This document shows positions 8,624 through 16,853 of a stretch of 43,533 nt of DNA, piece by piece (positions within the stretch are counted from its first letter, which is position 1; the number at the start of each line of letters is the position of its first letter). This stretch comes from Streptomyces sp. AC555_RSS877. GTDB taxonomy: Bacteria; Actinomycetota; Actinomycetes; Streptomycetales; Streptomycetaceae. The notes under the pieces were generated by a model. It saw only the letters and a program-made list of their open reading frames with translations. It made no database searches and was not told the origin of the DNA. Position numbers and translations under genes: made by a program. The DNA lies in contig NZ_JAGMUK010000049.1 of the NCBI RefSeq assembly GCF_019049245.1, positions 1 to 43,533 of the forward strand, written 5' to 3'.

Positions 8624-8934
8624 CACGACCACCCCTTGTCATCCGTCTCTGCGTGGTCCCGTCGACGCTGCCCCTCGCTGCGACGCAGGCTTCAGGTTGC
8701 GGGTAGCCCCCACCATCCACGATCAAACGCATGTACGAGTTCCCGGCGAGGCGGACCTGCGACGCAGCCGAGTCCGTCCGTGCGGCTGCGTGCCCTGCAT
8801 GCGCACCCGCCCCCTCCGGCTCAAGCCTCTTGACCGGCAGAACGGAACCGCTGCGATGAGTGGACATCGCGGCACTGCTCTCGGGCGCTTGCCGGCGTGC
8901 CCGACATGCGAGCCGCTGCCACGACGGTCGACGG
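8624..8934. other. Gap holding the gvp promoter region
   Basis: Roughly 310 bases upstream of the gvpA-like gene. It should contain the promoter of the two-gene gas-vesicle operon. No reliable -10/-35 elements, palindrome or gene were identified. Confidence 0.4.
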
Positions 8935-9429
8935 TCACGAACCATGACGGGCAGTGGCCACCACGGCGGACCGAACGTGGGAGCAGTTTCCTCCCCCGGC
9001 CGCCTTGGGGATGCGCATCCGGTGCAGCAGATCGCGGGTGAGACGCTTGTCGAGCGTGGTGCTCCAGGTGACACCGGGGTACTGGGAGCGCAGATGCGAC
9101 AGGGCCCTCGTACCCAGGCCGCAGTCCCGGAACGGTTCGTCGAGGACGACCCCGGTGATGACGCCCTTGGCACACTCCTCGCAGGCTCGATAGGTCACCC
9201 GCCCGACCACCTTTCGGATGTGCACCAGCAGCAGACACTCCTCACCCGCACCCTCCGGAGCGAAAGAGGGCAGCATCTCGATTCCGCGGTAGGCAAGGAG
9301 CCTGCGATGCCACCGGCCGCCTCGTCGTCCAGAGCGCCGATGCCTACCCCCGGCCTGCCGCATCCGCAGCCGCAATGAGGCGCCCGCCCAGGCTCCTGAC
9401 TCGCCGTGCACATTGCTCATGGCGTACAT
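8935..9429 (-). CDS. GNAT-like acetyltransferase
   Basis: 164 residues. The C-terminal two thirds resemble a compact Streptomyces GNAT subgroup. There is an ECLLLVHIRKVVGRVTYRAC strand pair, a CEEC cysteine pair, then VVLDEPFRDCGLGTRALSHL, the acetyl-CoA pyrophosphate-binding segment in the place of the usual Q/RxxGxG/A motif. It closes with TTLDKRLTRDLLHRM. The first 50 residues are rich in Arg and Gly and look poorly conserved. ATG 9429 is chosen because GGGAAA sits four bases upstream. The acceptor is unknown. It stands alone on its strand. Confidence 0.6.
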   Translation of the reverse strand: MYAMSNVHGESGAWAGASLRLRMRQAGGRHRRSGRRGGRWHRRLLAYRGIEMLPSFAPEGAGEECLLLVHIRKVVGRVTYRACEECAKGVITGVVLDEPFRDCGLGTRALSHLRSQYPGVTWSTTLDKRLTRDLLHRMRIPKAAGGGNCSHVRSAVVATARHGS

Positions 9430-9832
9430 CGGGTTTCCCTTCATGCCATCGCGTGCCCGCAACCCTCCGCCCTCATGTCACGACGCCCAGAACCCCTTGT
9501 TTCGCGCCCGACACTCGCAGCGGCGCATCCCGCCACGCGGCCGACTTCCTCCACCGAGTTGAGCGCCTGCCGACTGGAGCCGTCTCCCCACACGGCCATG
9601 CGATCCCGACGCGAAATCCGGTCGGTAGGCGCATCAAAGCCCGCTTCGGTTTGGAACTCGCCCCGTCTACGTAGGTGGGCCCTTTTGCCTCTTGGTAGGG
9701 CAGGGCATAGCGGTCGTCGCACACCGGCCAGCACCATCGCTGTCTGCCAGGGTCCGCCTTCATGACCGACTGTCAGCCGTTCCAACTGCCCAGACATGGC
9801 ATCGCACTTGGTCATGGGCGAGGCTGGGGCCC
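9430..9832. other. No gene seen
   Basis: About 400 bases between two divergent acetyltransferase genes. Open frames on both strands lack known domains and convincing starts. Promoters for both flanking genes are expected here. Confidence 0.45.
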
Positions 9833-10342
9833 ATGGAGATCAGAAGGGGCCGCAGGAGCGATGCCACCGAGATAGCGGCGCTGCATGCCGAGAGTTGGCG
9901 TACGGCTTATGCGCAAATCATGCCCGCCAGCTTCTTGGGCGGCTCTCTCCTGGAGGATCGCCTGGGGCTTTGGCGTGGCCGACTGGACGATCCTCTACCG
10001 GGCGCGGCGCTGTTCGTGGTGGAGGCCACAACCGAAATAGATGGCTTTGCATACTTGATGCCTCAATCTGACGGCCGACTGTTGTTGGACAACCTGCACG
10101 CCAGACCAGGCCGCACCGGGTCCGGGATCGGCGGCCAGCTCCTGGCACATGCCCTGGCATGGGCAGCCGATGAACATCCGGGCAGGCCGGTCTACCTGGA
10201 CGTGCTGCGCGCCAATACCCGCGCCATCGCCTTCTACGAGCGGCATGGTGCCCTCCGCATCGATGAACGTGTCTGCGGGTTCGAGCAGGGCTTTGATCTG
10301 CCCGAACTCGAGTACACCTGGCCCGTATCCGCACCCGCCTGA
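9833..10342 (+). CDS. GNAT family N-acetyltransferase
   Basis: 169 residues of a single GNAT domain. MEIRRGRRSDATEIAALHAESW is the typical first strand and helix of the phosphinothricin/RimI-like group, AALFVVEATTEIDGFAYL forms the central strands, and LHARPGRTGSGIGGQLL carries the acetyl-CoA loop (RxGxGIGGQ). VYLDVLRANTRAIAFYERHGA is the C-terminal signature. The reaction is transfer of an acetyl group from acetyl-CoA to an amine; the substrate is unknown. ATG 9833 begins exactly at the first domain strand. The gene ends six bases before the remaining end of a truncated ISL3 transposase. Confidence 0.85.
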   Translation: MEIRRGRRSDATEIAALHAESWRTAYAQIMPASFLGGSLLEDRLGLWRGRLDDPLPGAALFVVEATTEIDGFAYLMPQSDGRLLLDNLHARPGRTGSGIGGQLLAHALAWAADEHPGRPVYLDVLRANTRAIAFYERHGALRIDERVCGFEQGFDLPELEYTWPVSAPA

Positions 10343-10348
10343 GTAAGC

Positions 10349-10760
10349 AAGCACCGTGCTGCGGCTGACGGGCACCCCAAAGAGGCCAGCCATCCGAGCT
10401 CCCGCCCGGCCGGCCAGGGGGAAGCCGGCCGCCGCCAGCGCTGAACTCAGACGCTCGGTCCACCGGCCATACTTCCGGGTCAATCCCGGCACCTGCTCAA
10501 CGAACGTCAGGCGTCCGCACGGAGCGACCGGGCAGGCAAAGCGGCGGACTCGCAGACAGAGCACCACCCGACGCCCCGCGCTGGGAACATCCGCAGGAAA
10601 CCGCAGGTAGGAGCTACGAACCCCGATCGACCAGTTCCCGCAGCCCGAACACACCGAACCGGTCGTCGTGCTGCGGGCCTCGACTCGTAGCGCCTCGTTA
10701 CTCACGACCACCGACACGACCGACACGTCCCCGATCGACGGGCAACAGCAACTCCTCCAC
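10349..10760 (-). pseudogene. ISL3-family transposase, N-terminal remnant
   Basis: The minus strand encodes the N-terminal zinc-finger half of an ISL3 transposase. It opens VEELLLPVDRGR (from GTG 10760), changes frame near 10730, then continues SVVVSNEALRVEARS, CSGCGNW, VRRFACPVAPCGRLTFVEQVPGLTRKYGRWTE (the paired-cysteine finger) and GRAGARMAGLFGVPVSRSTVL. Homology stops near 10349, just before the neighbouring GNAT gene ends, and the whole DDE catalytic part is missing. It therefore has both a frameshift and a 3-prime deletion. Terminal inverted repeats were not located. Confidence 0.8.
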
Positions 10761-10867
10761 CCGGCGCACCACTTCTTCCGCGATCCCGAACTGTCAGGTA
10801 CTTGAGCCAGAACCTGAGTTTCAACAGCGCTGTGGGCTCCGTCCTAGCAGTGCTGTCGAGCACGAGC

Positions 10868-11353
10868 TCAAGCAGACGGCGTGACCGGGGACCGCAGGCC
10901 GAGCCACTGCTCGGCGTCCCAGGCATGGAACCGCTCTACCTCGGTGAACCCTAGCTTCGCCGCGAGGCGCATCGAGCCGACGTCGGCGGTTTGGGTGCTG
11001 AGCACCACCGGCTCGCCGGGAAGGGCGCCGTCGAACCAGTCGAGGGCCGCCGCGCACGCCTCGGCGGCGTACCCGAATTCCCACGCCCGCGGCAGGAACA
11101 TATAGCCGAGATCGGCCTTCCCCGCGGCAGCCGGGCGACGGTGCCCCGTTGCTCTCCTGAGCAGAATCTGGCCGATCACCGACCCGTCGAGATCAACCAC
11201 GAAACTTCCGGGCCACCGCTCGGGCACACAACTCGCCGCCCGTGCCGGTCTCCGCCGCACGACTGTGCACCAGGCCGCCCAGTCCAGCAGGGCAAGACGC
11301 GCGGCCCCTCCGCACAGGTTAAAGATCAAATTAGGCGATGCACGCTCTGTCAT
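10868..11353 (-). CDS. GNAT acetyltransferase (RimJ-like), N-terminus doubtful
   Basis: 161 residues. From about residue 55 on it is a good GNAT domain of the RimJ/RimL kind: GSFVVDLDGSVIGQILL, KADLGYMFLPRAWEFGYAAEACAAALDW (acetyl-CoA-binding helix), VVLSTQTADVGSMRLAAKLGFTEVERF. The first 45 residues (MTERASPNLIFNLCGG and onward) do not look like the normal N-terminal strand and helix of this family, so the 5-prime end may be degraded or the true start may be lost. It follows the methyltransferase gene on the same strand with a 67-base gap. Confidence 0.6.
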   Translation of the reverse strand: MTERASPNLIFNLCGGAARLALLDWAAWCTVVRRRPARAASCVPERWPGSFVVDLDGSVIGQILLRRATGHRRPAAAGKADLGYMFLPRAWEFGYAAEACAAALDWFDGALPGEPVVLSTQTADVGSMRLAAKLGFTEVERFHAWDAEQWLGLRSPVTPSA

Positions 11354-11420
11354 TCTCAGTACTTCAGCGTCATGCGCCATTCTGAGCAGGCCGACGGGCG
11401 TCCAGGGGTGTGCCGGCGCA

Positions 11421-12053
11421 TCACCGGGTCTCCGGTGTGCCGGGGCGGCGGGCGTAGCAGAACAAGTGCTCCTCGGGGACGGCGAGTTCACCGGCCGGCA
11501 CGAACGCCGAGACGGCGTGGTGCAGGACCGTCAGCCCGCACTCCTCCCGGAGTATCCGGAGGTAGTCGTCCGCCGCGAAGCTGGAGACGCGGACTGGCCG
11601 ACCCATGAACTCGATGTGGACGCCCTCGACATCGGCCGGCACGGTGGCCGTCACGAGGTAGCCGCCCGGGGCCAGCCAGCCGGCCATCCGCCGCAGCGCC
11701 GCCGTGGCCTGCGCCCGCGTCATCATCAGGAGCGGGAAGAACGCGCAGACCGCCTCGAAGCCGCCTTCCGGAGCGAACTCTCGTATGTCGCACTGCTCGA
11801 ACCGGGCGGCCGGCACCTGTTCTCGGGCCAATGCCACCATGACCGGTGAGACGTCGATGCCGGTTACCGCGCAGCCCGCCGCCGCCAGCCGCTCGGCGAC
11901 CGGCCGCCCGGTGCCGCTGCCGACGTCCAGTACCCGGGCCCCCGGCGGTAGCCGCCCGGCCAGCCACTCGACCGCCTCCCACTGGGCCGGCAGCCGGCCG
12001 AACGCCTCCTCGTACGCGAGCCCCAGCCCGTCGAACAACTCGGCCGCCGACAT
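11421..12053 (-). CDS. Class I SAM-dependent methyltransferase
   Basis: 210 residues. VLDVGSGTGRPVAERLAAAG is motif I (SAM glycine-rich loop, about residues 41-60). VTGIDVSPVMVALAREQ supplies the acidic residue contacting the ribose, FEQCDIREFAP and EAVCAFFPLLMM are motifs II/III, and MAGWLAPGGYLVTATVP is the post-III strand. The N-terminal helix LFDGLGLAYEEAFG is typical of a Streptomyces subgroup. The methyl acceptor is unknown. ATG 12053 is used; GTG 12101 with AGGGGG ahead of it would add 16 residues and cannot be excluded. Confidence 0.85.
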   Translation of the reverse strand: MSAAELFDGLGLAYEEAFGRLPAQWEAVEWLAGRLPPGARVLDVGSGTGRPVAERLAAAGCAVTGIDVSPVMVALAREQVPAARFEQCDIREFAPEGGFEAVCAFFPLLMMTRAQATAALRRMAGWLAPGGYLVTATVPADVEGVHIEFMGRPVRVSSFAADDYLRILREECGLTVLHHAVSAFVPAGELAVPEEHLFCYARRPGTPETR

Positions 12054-12311
12054 GCTCCCGTCCCCGCCCGCCCTGCGTTCCGTGCCCGCTATGTCGTCCA
12101 CGGCACCCCCTGTCAGCCGGCCCGGGACCACCCGCGGGCCACCACCAGCCCTACCCCGCCCGCGGGGCCCACTATCAGCAGAGATGATTCCACCCGGCCG
12201 CCCTTCGGCCGTTCCACCTCGCGGCCCCGGAGCCGCGGCGGTGTGGTACCGGACGGCTGGCGCAGGACCGACGGGGTCTTCGGGCACCGGCCAAGGGTCG
12301 GGTACGGCCCA

Positions 12312-12536
12312 TCAGGCGTCGGCCTCCTCCGTGAAGTGCTGGAGGAGGGCTGCCTGGATGTGCTGGAGGAACAGGGTGTTCTGCTCTGGGACAGCCGGGT
12401 CGTCGGCGACCACGTCAGTGACCAGCGACGGCTGCCAGTCGTCCGCGTTGTTGAGCGAGTGGTGGGTGTCGAACCGGACGGTGACCGTTTCACCGGCGGG
12501 CACCTCGACGCTGTACGAGCCGCTTCTGAGAGCCGT
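12312..12536 (-). pseudogene. Truncated conserved-looking fragment, unknown
   Basis: A frame of 74 codons bounded upstream by a TGA at 12537-12539, with no good start codon except an internal GTG at 12503. The peptide (SYSVEVPAGETVTVRFDTHH, then LFLQHIQAALLQHFTEEADA) has a natural protein composition, with a beta-rich first half and an amphipathic helix at the end. It probably is the C-terminal end of a lost gene. No family was recognised. Confidence 0.35.
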
Positions 12537-12870
12537 TCAGGCGCACCTGATTCCAGGTTCGCCCTGTGCGCAGACCATGTAATTTCGGTCGGATAACGCG
12601 TCCGCGTTGCGCATGGCCTCCGGCCGTACGCCCATCATGTGCGTGATCGCCGACGAGGCGCGGCTCCCTCAGCAGCCCATGCGGGCGCATCTGCAGGCAC
12701 GTTCGCCCGCCGCGATCGACAGGCTACGCACTCACGATGTTTGCCGTGCCTAGGAGAGGCGACCTTGGGTAGGCGGCAGGTGTTGGCAGGGAAGCGGCGA
12801 ACGCCTGGGGAGGTCAACGCCGCTTCCCTGCTGCCTGCCGAGATGGGCGGGCCGCCGCCGAGGAGGAGGC
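12537..12870. other. No gene seen; contains a long hairpin
   Basis: About 330 bases between the fragment and the deacetylase gene. The only structured element is the inverted repeat at 12786-12831, listed separately. The rest has no convincing frame. Confidence 0.4.
12786..12831. repeat. 14-base perfect inverted repeat upstream of deacetylase gene
   Basis: GCAGGGAAGCGGCG (12786-12799) is matched by its exact reverse complement at 12818-12831, with an 18-base loop. It ends 39 bases before the deacetylase start. It could be a terminator for upstream transcription, a leader hairpin or a repeat left by an element. Confidence 0.7.
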
Positions 12871-13512
12871 GTGAAAGTCACCCTGACCTTCGACAACGGC
12901 CCCACCCGACCGGTCACCTCACAGGTGCTGGACACTCTGGGGCGCTACGGCGTGCCGGCGACGTTCTTCCCGGTCGCGCAGAAATTGAGGCAGCCGGGCA
13001 ATCGCACCGCGGCCGAGCGTGCCGCCGCCGAGGGGCACTGGATCGGCAACCACACGCTGACCCACGCGGTCCAGCTGGGGGACACCGACGACCCCCACCT
13101 GCCCGAGCGGGAGATCGGCGAGGCGCAGGAGATCATCGGCGACCTCGCCTCTCCCGGCCGCCTGTTCCGCCCGTATGGCCGAGGCGGCATCCTGGACCGC
13201 AAACTGCTCAGCCCGGTCGGGCTGACGTACCTGCAACAGAACGCCTACACCTGCGTGTTGTGGAACTGCGTCCCCCACGACTGGGACCAGCCCGACCGGT
13301 GGGTCGACCGCGGCCTGCAGGACGTCACCACTCGCGACTGGAGCCTCGTCGTCCTGCATGACCTGCCCACCGGTGCCGTGGATCACCTGCCCCGCTTCAT
13401 CGACGGCCTGCTCGAACTGGGCGCCGATATCGTCCAGGACTTCCCGCCCAGCTGCGTCCCCCTCCGGGCCGGACGCCTGACGCTGCCGGTCGATCACCTG
13501 CTGCCTGCCTGA
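12871..13512 (+). CDS. Polysaccharide deacetylase (CE4-like)
   Basis: 213 residues forming one NodB-homology domain. Motif 1 reads TFDNGP (residues 6-11), so the second Asp of the usual TFDDG, normally a metal ligand, is Asn9. Motif 2 is GNHTLTH with both histidines. Motif 3 is RLFRPYGRGG. WNCVPHDWD stands in motif 4, and LVVLHDL is motif 5. CE4 enzymes remove acetyl groups from peptidoglycan, chitin or xylan. No signal peptide is present, so it would act in the cytoplasm or on a soluble substrate. The GTG start at 12871 is set by the strong AGGAGGAGG just before it. The altered metal ligand leaves activity uncertain. Confidence 0.82.
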   Translation: MKVTLTFDNGPTRPVTSQVLDTLGRYGVPATFFPVAQKLRQPGNRTAAERAAAEGHWIGNHTLTHAVQLGDTDDPHLPEREIGEAQEIIGDLASPGRLFRPYGRGGILDRKLLSPVGLTYLQQNAYTCVLWNCVPHDWDQPDRWVDRGLQDVTTRDWSLVVLHDLPTGAVDHLPRFIDGLLELGADIVQDFPPSCVPLRAGRLTLPVDHLLPA

Positions 13513-13654
13513 CACAGATCATTCGCGCTGAGTCAGGCAAGGCCGGGCCCTGAAGTGGGAGGCCCGAGGCCCTCGATGGCATTCGGCCGGGTTGCGTAGG
13601 GGGCCAAGGCTGAAAGCCGCAGATCCTGGTCGGTCTGCGGCTGGAGTGCGGGCG

Positions 13655-14161
13655 TTACTGGGGGCGGCGTCCCGTGACGTCTCCGCCGGGGTCGTCGGGC
13701 AGGGCGATGCGGGCGGTGATGCGTTTGCCGACCGGCTCCCGCTGGACCTCGAAGCCCTGGGCGACGGCCATGACGATCTCCAGGCCGTGCTGCCCGACTC
13801 TGCCCGCATCGGTGGCCCGAGCCACCGGCAGGACGGGATCGCTGTCCCACACGACCACTTCCACCACCGAGCCGACGATGCGCAGCTCCATCAGCACGGG
13901 TCCGGAAGCGTATTTGCGGGAGTTGGTGACGAGCTCGCTGACCACCAACTGGGTCAGGTCCATCGCCCGTGCGGACACCGGCAGGCCGTGTACGGCCTGG
14001 ACTCGGCCGAGGAAGTCCACCGCACGGTGACGAGCCTCGGCGATGCAGGATCCGTCGCCGTCCAGGGCGATGGTGTCCTGTATCGGAGGAGCGCCGGGCA
14101 TCACGCTGTCCTCACCCTCGGGAACTGATTCCGCCGGTTCCACCTTGTTTCCCCCGTTCAT
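13655..14161 (-). CDS. RsbW-like anti-sigma factor ATPase (HATPase_c_2)
   Basis: 168 residues with the single-domain GHKL kinase fold of Streptomyces anti-sigma and regulatory ATP-binding proteins. The N box is SELVTNSRKYASG (about residues 82-94), the D-box region reads VVVWDSDPVLPV, and the G2-like loop is DAGRVGQHGLEIVMAV, ending with the strand GKRITARIALP. Such proteins bind a sigma factor or phosphorylate a STAS partner. The divergent gene at 14314 encodes exactly such a STAS protein and is the obvious partner. ATG 14161 is used; ATG 14101 (MPGAPPIQD) with GTGAGG upstream is an alternative. The shared 152-base gap presumably holds both promoters. Confidence 0.8.
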   Translation of the reverse strand: MNGGNKVEPAESVPEGEDSVMPGAPPIQDTIALDGDGSCIAEARHRAVDFLGRVQAVHGLPVSARAMDLTQLVVSELVTNSRKYASGPVLMELRIVGSVVEVVVWDSDPVLPVARATDAGRVGQHGLEIVMAVAQGFEVQREPVGKRITARIALPDDPGGDVTGRRPQ

Positions 14162-14313
14162 CCGCCTGCGCTTACCCCGGACTCCGCCTCGCATGCCCCT
14201 TGCGCTCGGTTACGTAAAGGGCCGAACGGCTGTTCACCGTAATATCGGGGCTGGGCTGCCAACGCACACGGCGTCGGGGCCCGAGCCCATCAGCGAGCAC
14301 AGTCGAGGAAACA

Positions 14314-14676
14314 GTGACAGACACCCACGGAGCAGCCCGGCCCGGCCTGTCGATCGACCACACCACCGTCGACGACGTTCGGGTGGTCACTCTGCGCGGC
14401 GAGATCGACCACACAGTCACGAACGAGCTCACCGAGGCCCTGCTGTCCTACGGCAGCGTGACGCGGCCGCGGACCGTGGTGGACCTCAGCGGCGTGACCT
14501 TCATGGACTCCAGCGGCGTCAACGTCCTCATCGGGGCGCACCAGGCCATGAGCGACGCTCAGGGGTGGCTGCGTCTGGCCGGCGCCCAGGCATCGGTGCG
14601 GCGGGTTCTCGAGCTTGTGGGTCTGGATCAGGTCATGCCCTGCCATCCCACCGTCGAGCAGGCGCTGGTCCCCTGA
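14314..14676 (+). CDS. STAS-domain anti-sigma factor antagonist
   Basis: 120 residues with the full STAS signature. VRVVTLRGEIDHTVTNEL is the first strand and helix, and TVVDLSGVTFMDSSGVNVLI (residues 54-73) contains the DSSG loop with Ser66 in the position phosphorylated in SpoIIAA. RLAGAQASVRRVLELVGLDQV completes the fold. Unphosphorylated antagonists sequester their anti-sigma kinase and free a sigma factor. The divergent RsbW-like ATPase at 13655-14161 is the likely partner. The GTG at 14314 follows a GAGGAAAC ribosome binding site. Confidence 0.88.
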   Translation: MTDTHGAARPGLSIDHTTVDDVRVVTLRGEIDHTVTNELTEALLSYGSVTRPRTVVDLSGVTFMDSSGVNVLIGAHQAMSDAQGWLRLAGAQASVRRVLELVGLDQVMPCHPTVEQALVP

Positions 14677-14706
14677 CCGGCTCTGTCGGCCTCGGCGTCC
14701 TGTCTC

Positions 14707-15137
14707 TGGCCCAGCGAGCCGTGGATCACCGTGCCGAAGCTGGAGCCGCTGGCGGAGCCCACCGGTCTCCAGGCGCTTAAGGACGAGGTCGTACGCCGAT
14801 GGGTGTGCTCGACCTGTTGGACGTGTTGAAGAACGCCGACTTCCTGACCGGCTTCACGGACGAGTTCTTCTCGGTCGCCGCGTACGAACGCATCGACCGT
14901 GCCACCCTCCAGCGGCGCCTGCTGCTGGCACTGTTTGCTCTGGGCACCAACATGGGCATCCGTGCGATCGTGGCGACCGGGCGAGCACGGCGGGACCGAG
15001 GCCGCCCTGCAGCACGTGCGCCGGCACTTCAGCATCCGCCTCTACCGCCCGGACGACACCCCGCCGGCTGGCGCTCGGCGACTCACTGACCCGGCCGATC
15101 CGCTGGGATCTGATCGAGCAGCAGTACGGACCAGATG
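14707..15137 (+). pseudogene. Tn3-family transposase remnant
   Basis: Pieces of the C-terminal catalytic half of a Tn3 transposase appear in order across three frames. First is PWITVPKLEPLAEP with ALKDEVVRRW (to about 14797). After a frameshift come GVLDLLDVLKNADFLTGFTDEF and LLLALFALGTNMGIRAIVATG (to about 14980). After an extra base comes GEHGGTEAALQHVRRHF (to about 15036). Then, after a deletion, TRPIRWDLIEQQY, where one extra G again breaks the conserved QQYDQM (about 15093-15137). Three frameshifts and a deletion make it dead. No resolvase gene or 38-base terminal repeat was seen. Confidence 0.82.
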
Positions 15138-15141
15138 GCGC

Positions 15142-15591
15142 ACGGCAGTTGCCGAGCAGGAACATGCCTGGACGCATTTTCACGACACAACCATGGCGGC
15201 CGGCCTGCTGGAGCACGGGTATACCTGGCAGTCGGTCTACCGGATGGGGCGCTTCACGCTCTCCCGCTTCCTGCCGCCGTTCCGTCCTAAGCAGGAGAAC
15301 CACATCGGTGAGGCCATCACCGACCACAGAGGCAGGATCGCCTACCTCAAGACGTTTCGTCTGTCGGAGACCCAGGTCCGTCGCGGTCACCTTCTCAGCA
15401 GGCTTGCCGCCAACGACTGGCATCTGGCGAACACCGCATCCGATCTTGGCATCGATGAGGCTCAGCTGGGGCTGCGACTGGAGTCTGCCGGCTTCGGTCT
15501 CCTGCTCCGCCAGGACGTTTTGGACGGATACCGCAAGCACGGACGAACCTGGTCCGTGAGCGCGGCACGATCAACTGGCCTGCCGCAGTGA
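15142..15591 (+). pseudogene. Detached C-terminal part of an HTH-containing protein
   Basis: About 149 codons with good coding character, joined directly to the Tn3 remnant in an accidental shared frame. The peptide includes HAWTHFHDTTMAAGLLEHGY, VYRMGRFTLSRFLPPFRPKQ, then RIAYLKTFRLSETQVRRGHL and LGIDEAQLGLRLESAGFGLLL, a Fis-like helix-turn-helix ending. From memory it resembles the C-terminal region of Streptomyces proteins annotated with an ARPP-2 domain, which are longer, so the N-terminus was presumably lost to the insertion. There is no start codon of its own with a ribosome binding site, though ATG 15193 is possible. Confidence 0.55.
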
Positions 15592-15720
15592 ATGCCGGAT
15601 TTACTGCGGCGGTGAGCCTGGGAGGGGTGGGCGGGGTGTCGGTCGAACTGGCGAACGCGTCGTTGGGCGGGGGGCGCGCTTCCGATACCGCGCGGCCGAG
15701 GTGCCCCTGTCCCCCCTCCA

Positions 15721-15987
15721 GCCACGTACGAGCACGGTTGAGCGGTATCTCACCGGCGCGGGCATCGCGAAGTCCTCCACGCGGATTTACCGGATCTCGC
15801 TGGCGACGGGGGGATGGTCGCCGGGCAACCGCCGCCGACCGGGCGGGCTCGGCGCGGTGCGAGGCCGCCTGTTGTCCCGGTTTCCGTCATCGACGACCCG
15901 GCGCTGCCGGGAGTGCTTGCGGAACTGCCCGCTGCGCGGGCGGACGAGATGGACGCCGACACCGTCAACCGGGAACTGTCCTGCCGC
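15721..15987 (+). pseudogene. Tyrosine recombinase N-terminal remnant
   Basis: Two adjoining pieces in different frames fit the N-terminal SAM-like domain of a phage/plasmid-type tyrosine recombinase. RTSTVERYLTGAGIAKSSTR with IYRISLATGGW comes first (about 15727-15822), then PPVVPVSVIDDPALPGVLAE with DADTVNREL (about 15870-15980). The second piece lies in the frame that a normal protein would need after a one-base shift. The catalytic R-H-R-Y half is absent. It is another fossil of a mobile element next to the Tn3 remnant. Confidence 0.5.
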
Positions 15988-16358
15988 GGCCAACGCGGTT
16001 CAGCCTGCGAGGACCGGGCCGGAACGGAACGTCAGGCGCAGCCAAGCACCATCAGCGCGACTGGACTTCAGCAATCATGGCGTGGGCTTCGGCATGCTGG
16101 CCCGCGCGTCCACCGCGCCCCGGCGCAGTGGACCGACCTGCACGACGACCGGGTGTACAGGTTCCTGCGCCTCCTCCCCCGCAACCCCGTCGGCAAGGCC
16201 CTGGCCTGCGTAGATGGCTCGGCATCAACGCATCGAGAGCTGCCGGTCAGGCGCCCCGAGGTGCGCGGCGCAGCCCACGGGACGAGATTGGAAGTAGCCC
16301 GACCGGCCGAACGCGAACGCGCGGTTGTGCGGGGCCGTACGACACAAGCGAGCCGACG
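15988..16358. other. No intact gene; probable debris
   Basis: About 370 bases between the recombinase remnant and the DUF7144 gene. One stretch (LHDDRVYRFLRLLPRNPVGK, near 16140-16200) has protein-like composition but no recognised family and no start. Nothing else supportable was seen. Confidence 0.4.
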
Positions 16359-16793
16359 ATGACCAGTCACGCGAGTGGGGCTCGCTCCGGTGCCGCGGTG
16401 CGGCGTTCAGCCAGGAGCGGCAGCGGCAGCGGCTGGCTGGTCTTCGCGGGCGTACTGATGGTCTTCGGTGGCCTGATGACGCTCTTCGCGGGCATCGCAG
16501 CCATCGCCGATGACGACGTGTTCGTCGCCACCCGCAACTACGTGTTCGAGTTCGATCTCACCGGATGGGGCTGGATCCACCTGATCATGGGCGTGGTCAT
16601 CACTCTCGCCGGCGCAGCCCTGTTCAAAGGCGCCACCTGGGCCAGGGTCGTCGGCGTGGCACTGGCCTGCCTCGCCATGCTCGCGAACTTCCTCTGGATC
16701 CCCTACGCGCCGTTCTGGGCCATCGTCCTGATCGCGATCAACGGCTTCGTGATCTGGGCACTGTGCACCGCTCCCAGTCCGTCAGGGCGATGA
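16359..16793 (+). CDS. DUF7144-family membrane protein
   Basis: 144 residues with four hydrophobic helices at about 25-50, 70-88, 93-113 and 117-137. The first reads WLVFAGVLMVFGGLMTLFAG, followed by the loop VATRNYVFEFDLTGWGW and HLIMGVVITLAGAALFKG, the pattern of the common actinobacterial DUF7144 family. Function is unknown. ATG 16359 begins a Ser/Gly/Arg-rich cytoplasmic leader before the first helix. The amphi-Trp gene follows 60 bases later on the same strand. The two are small proteins of the kind often found next to stress genes, but a link is inference. Confidence 0.8.
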   Translation: MTSHASGARSGAAVRRSARSGSGSGWLVFAGVLMVFGGLMTLFAGIAAIADDDVFVATRNYVFEFDLTGWGWIHLIMGVVITLAGAALFKGATWARVVGVALACLAMLANFLWIPYAPFWAIVLIAINGFVIWALCTAPSPSGR

Positions 16794-16853
16794 AGCAGGG
16801 GATGGCCCCGGGTCGCGGCCGGGGACATGGCCGTCTCCGGATCGGAGGCACCC

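Noticed and set aside
14899..15591. Single 230-residue protein spanning the Tn3 and HTH parts
   Set aside because: Its first part is Tn3 transposase and its last part an unrelated protein tail; the joint frame is accidental.
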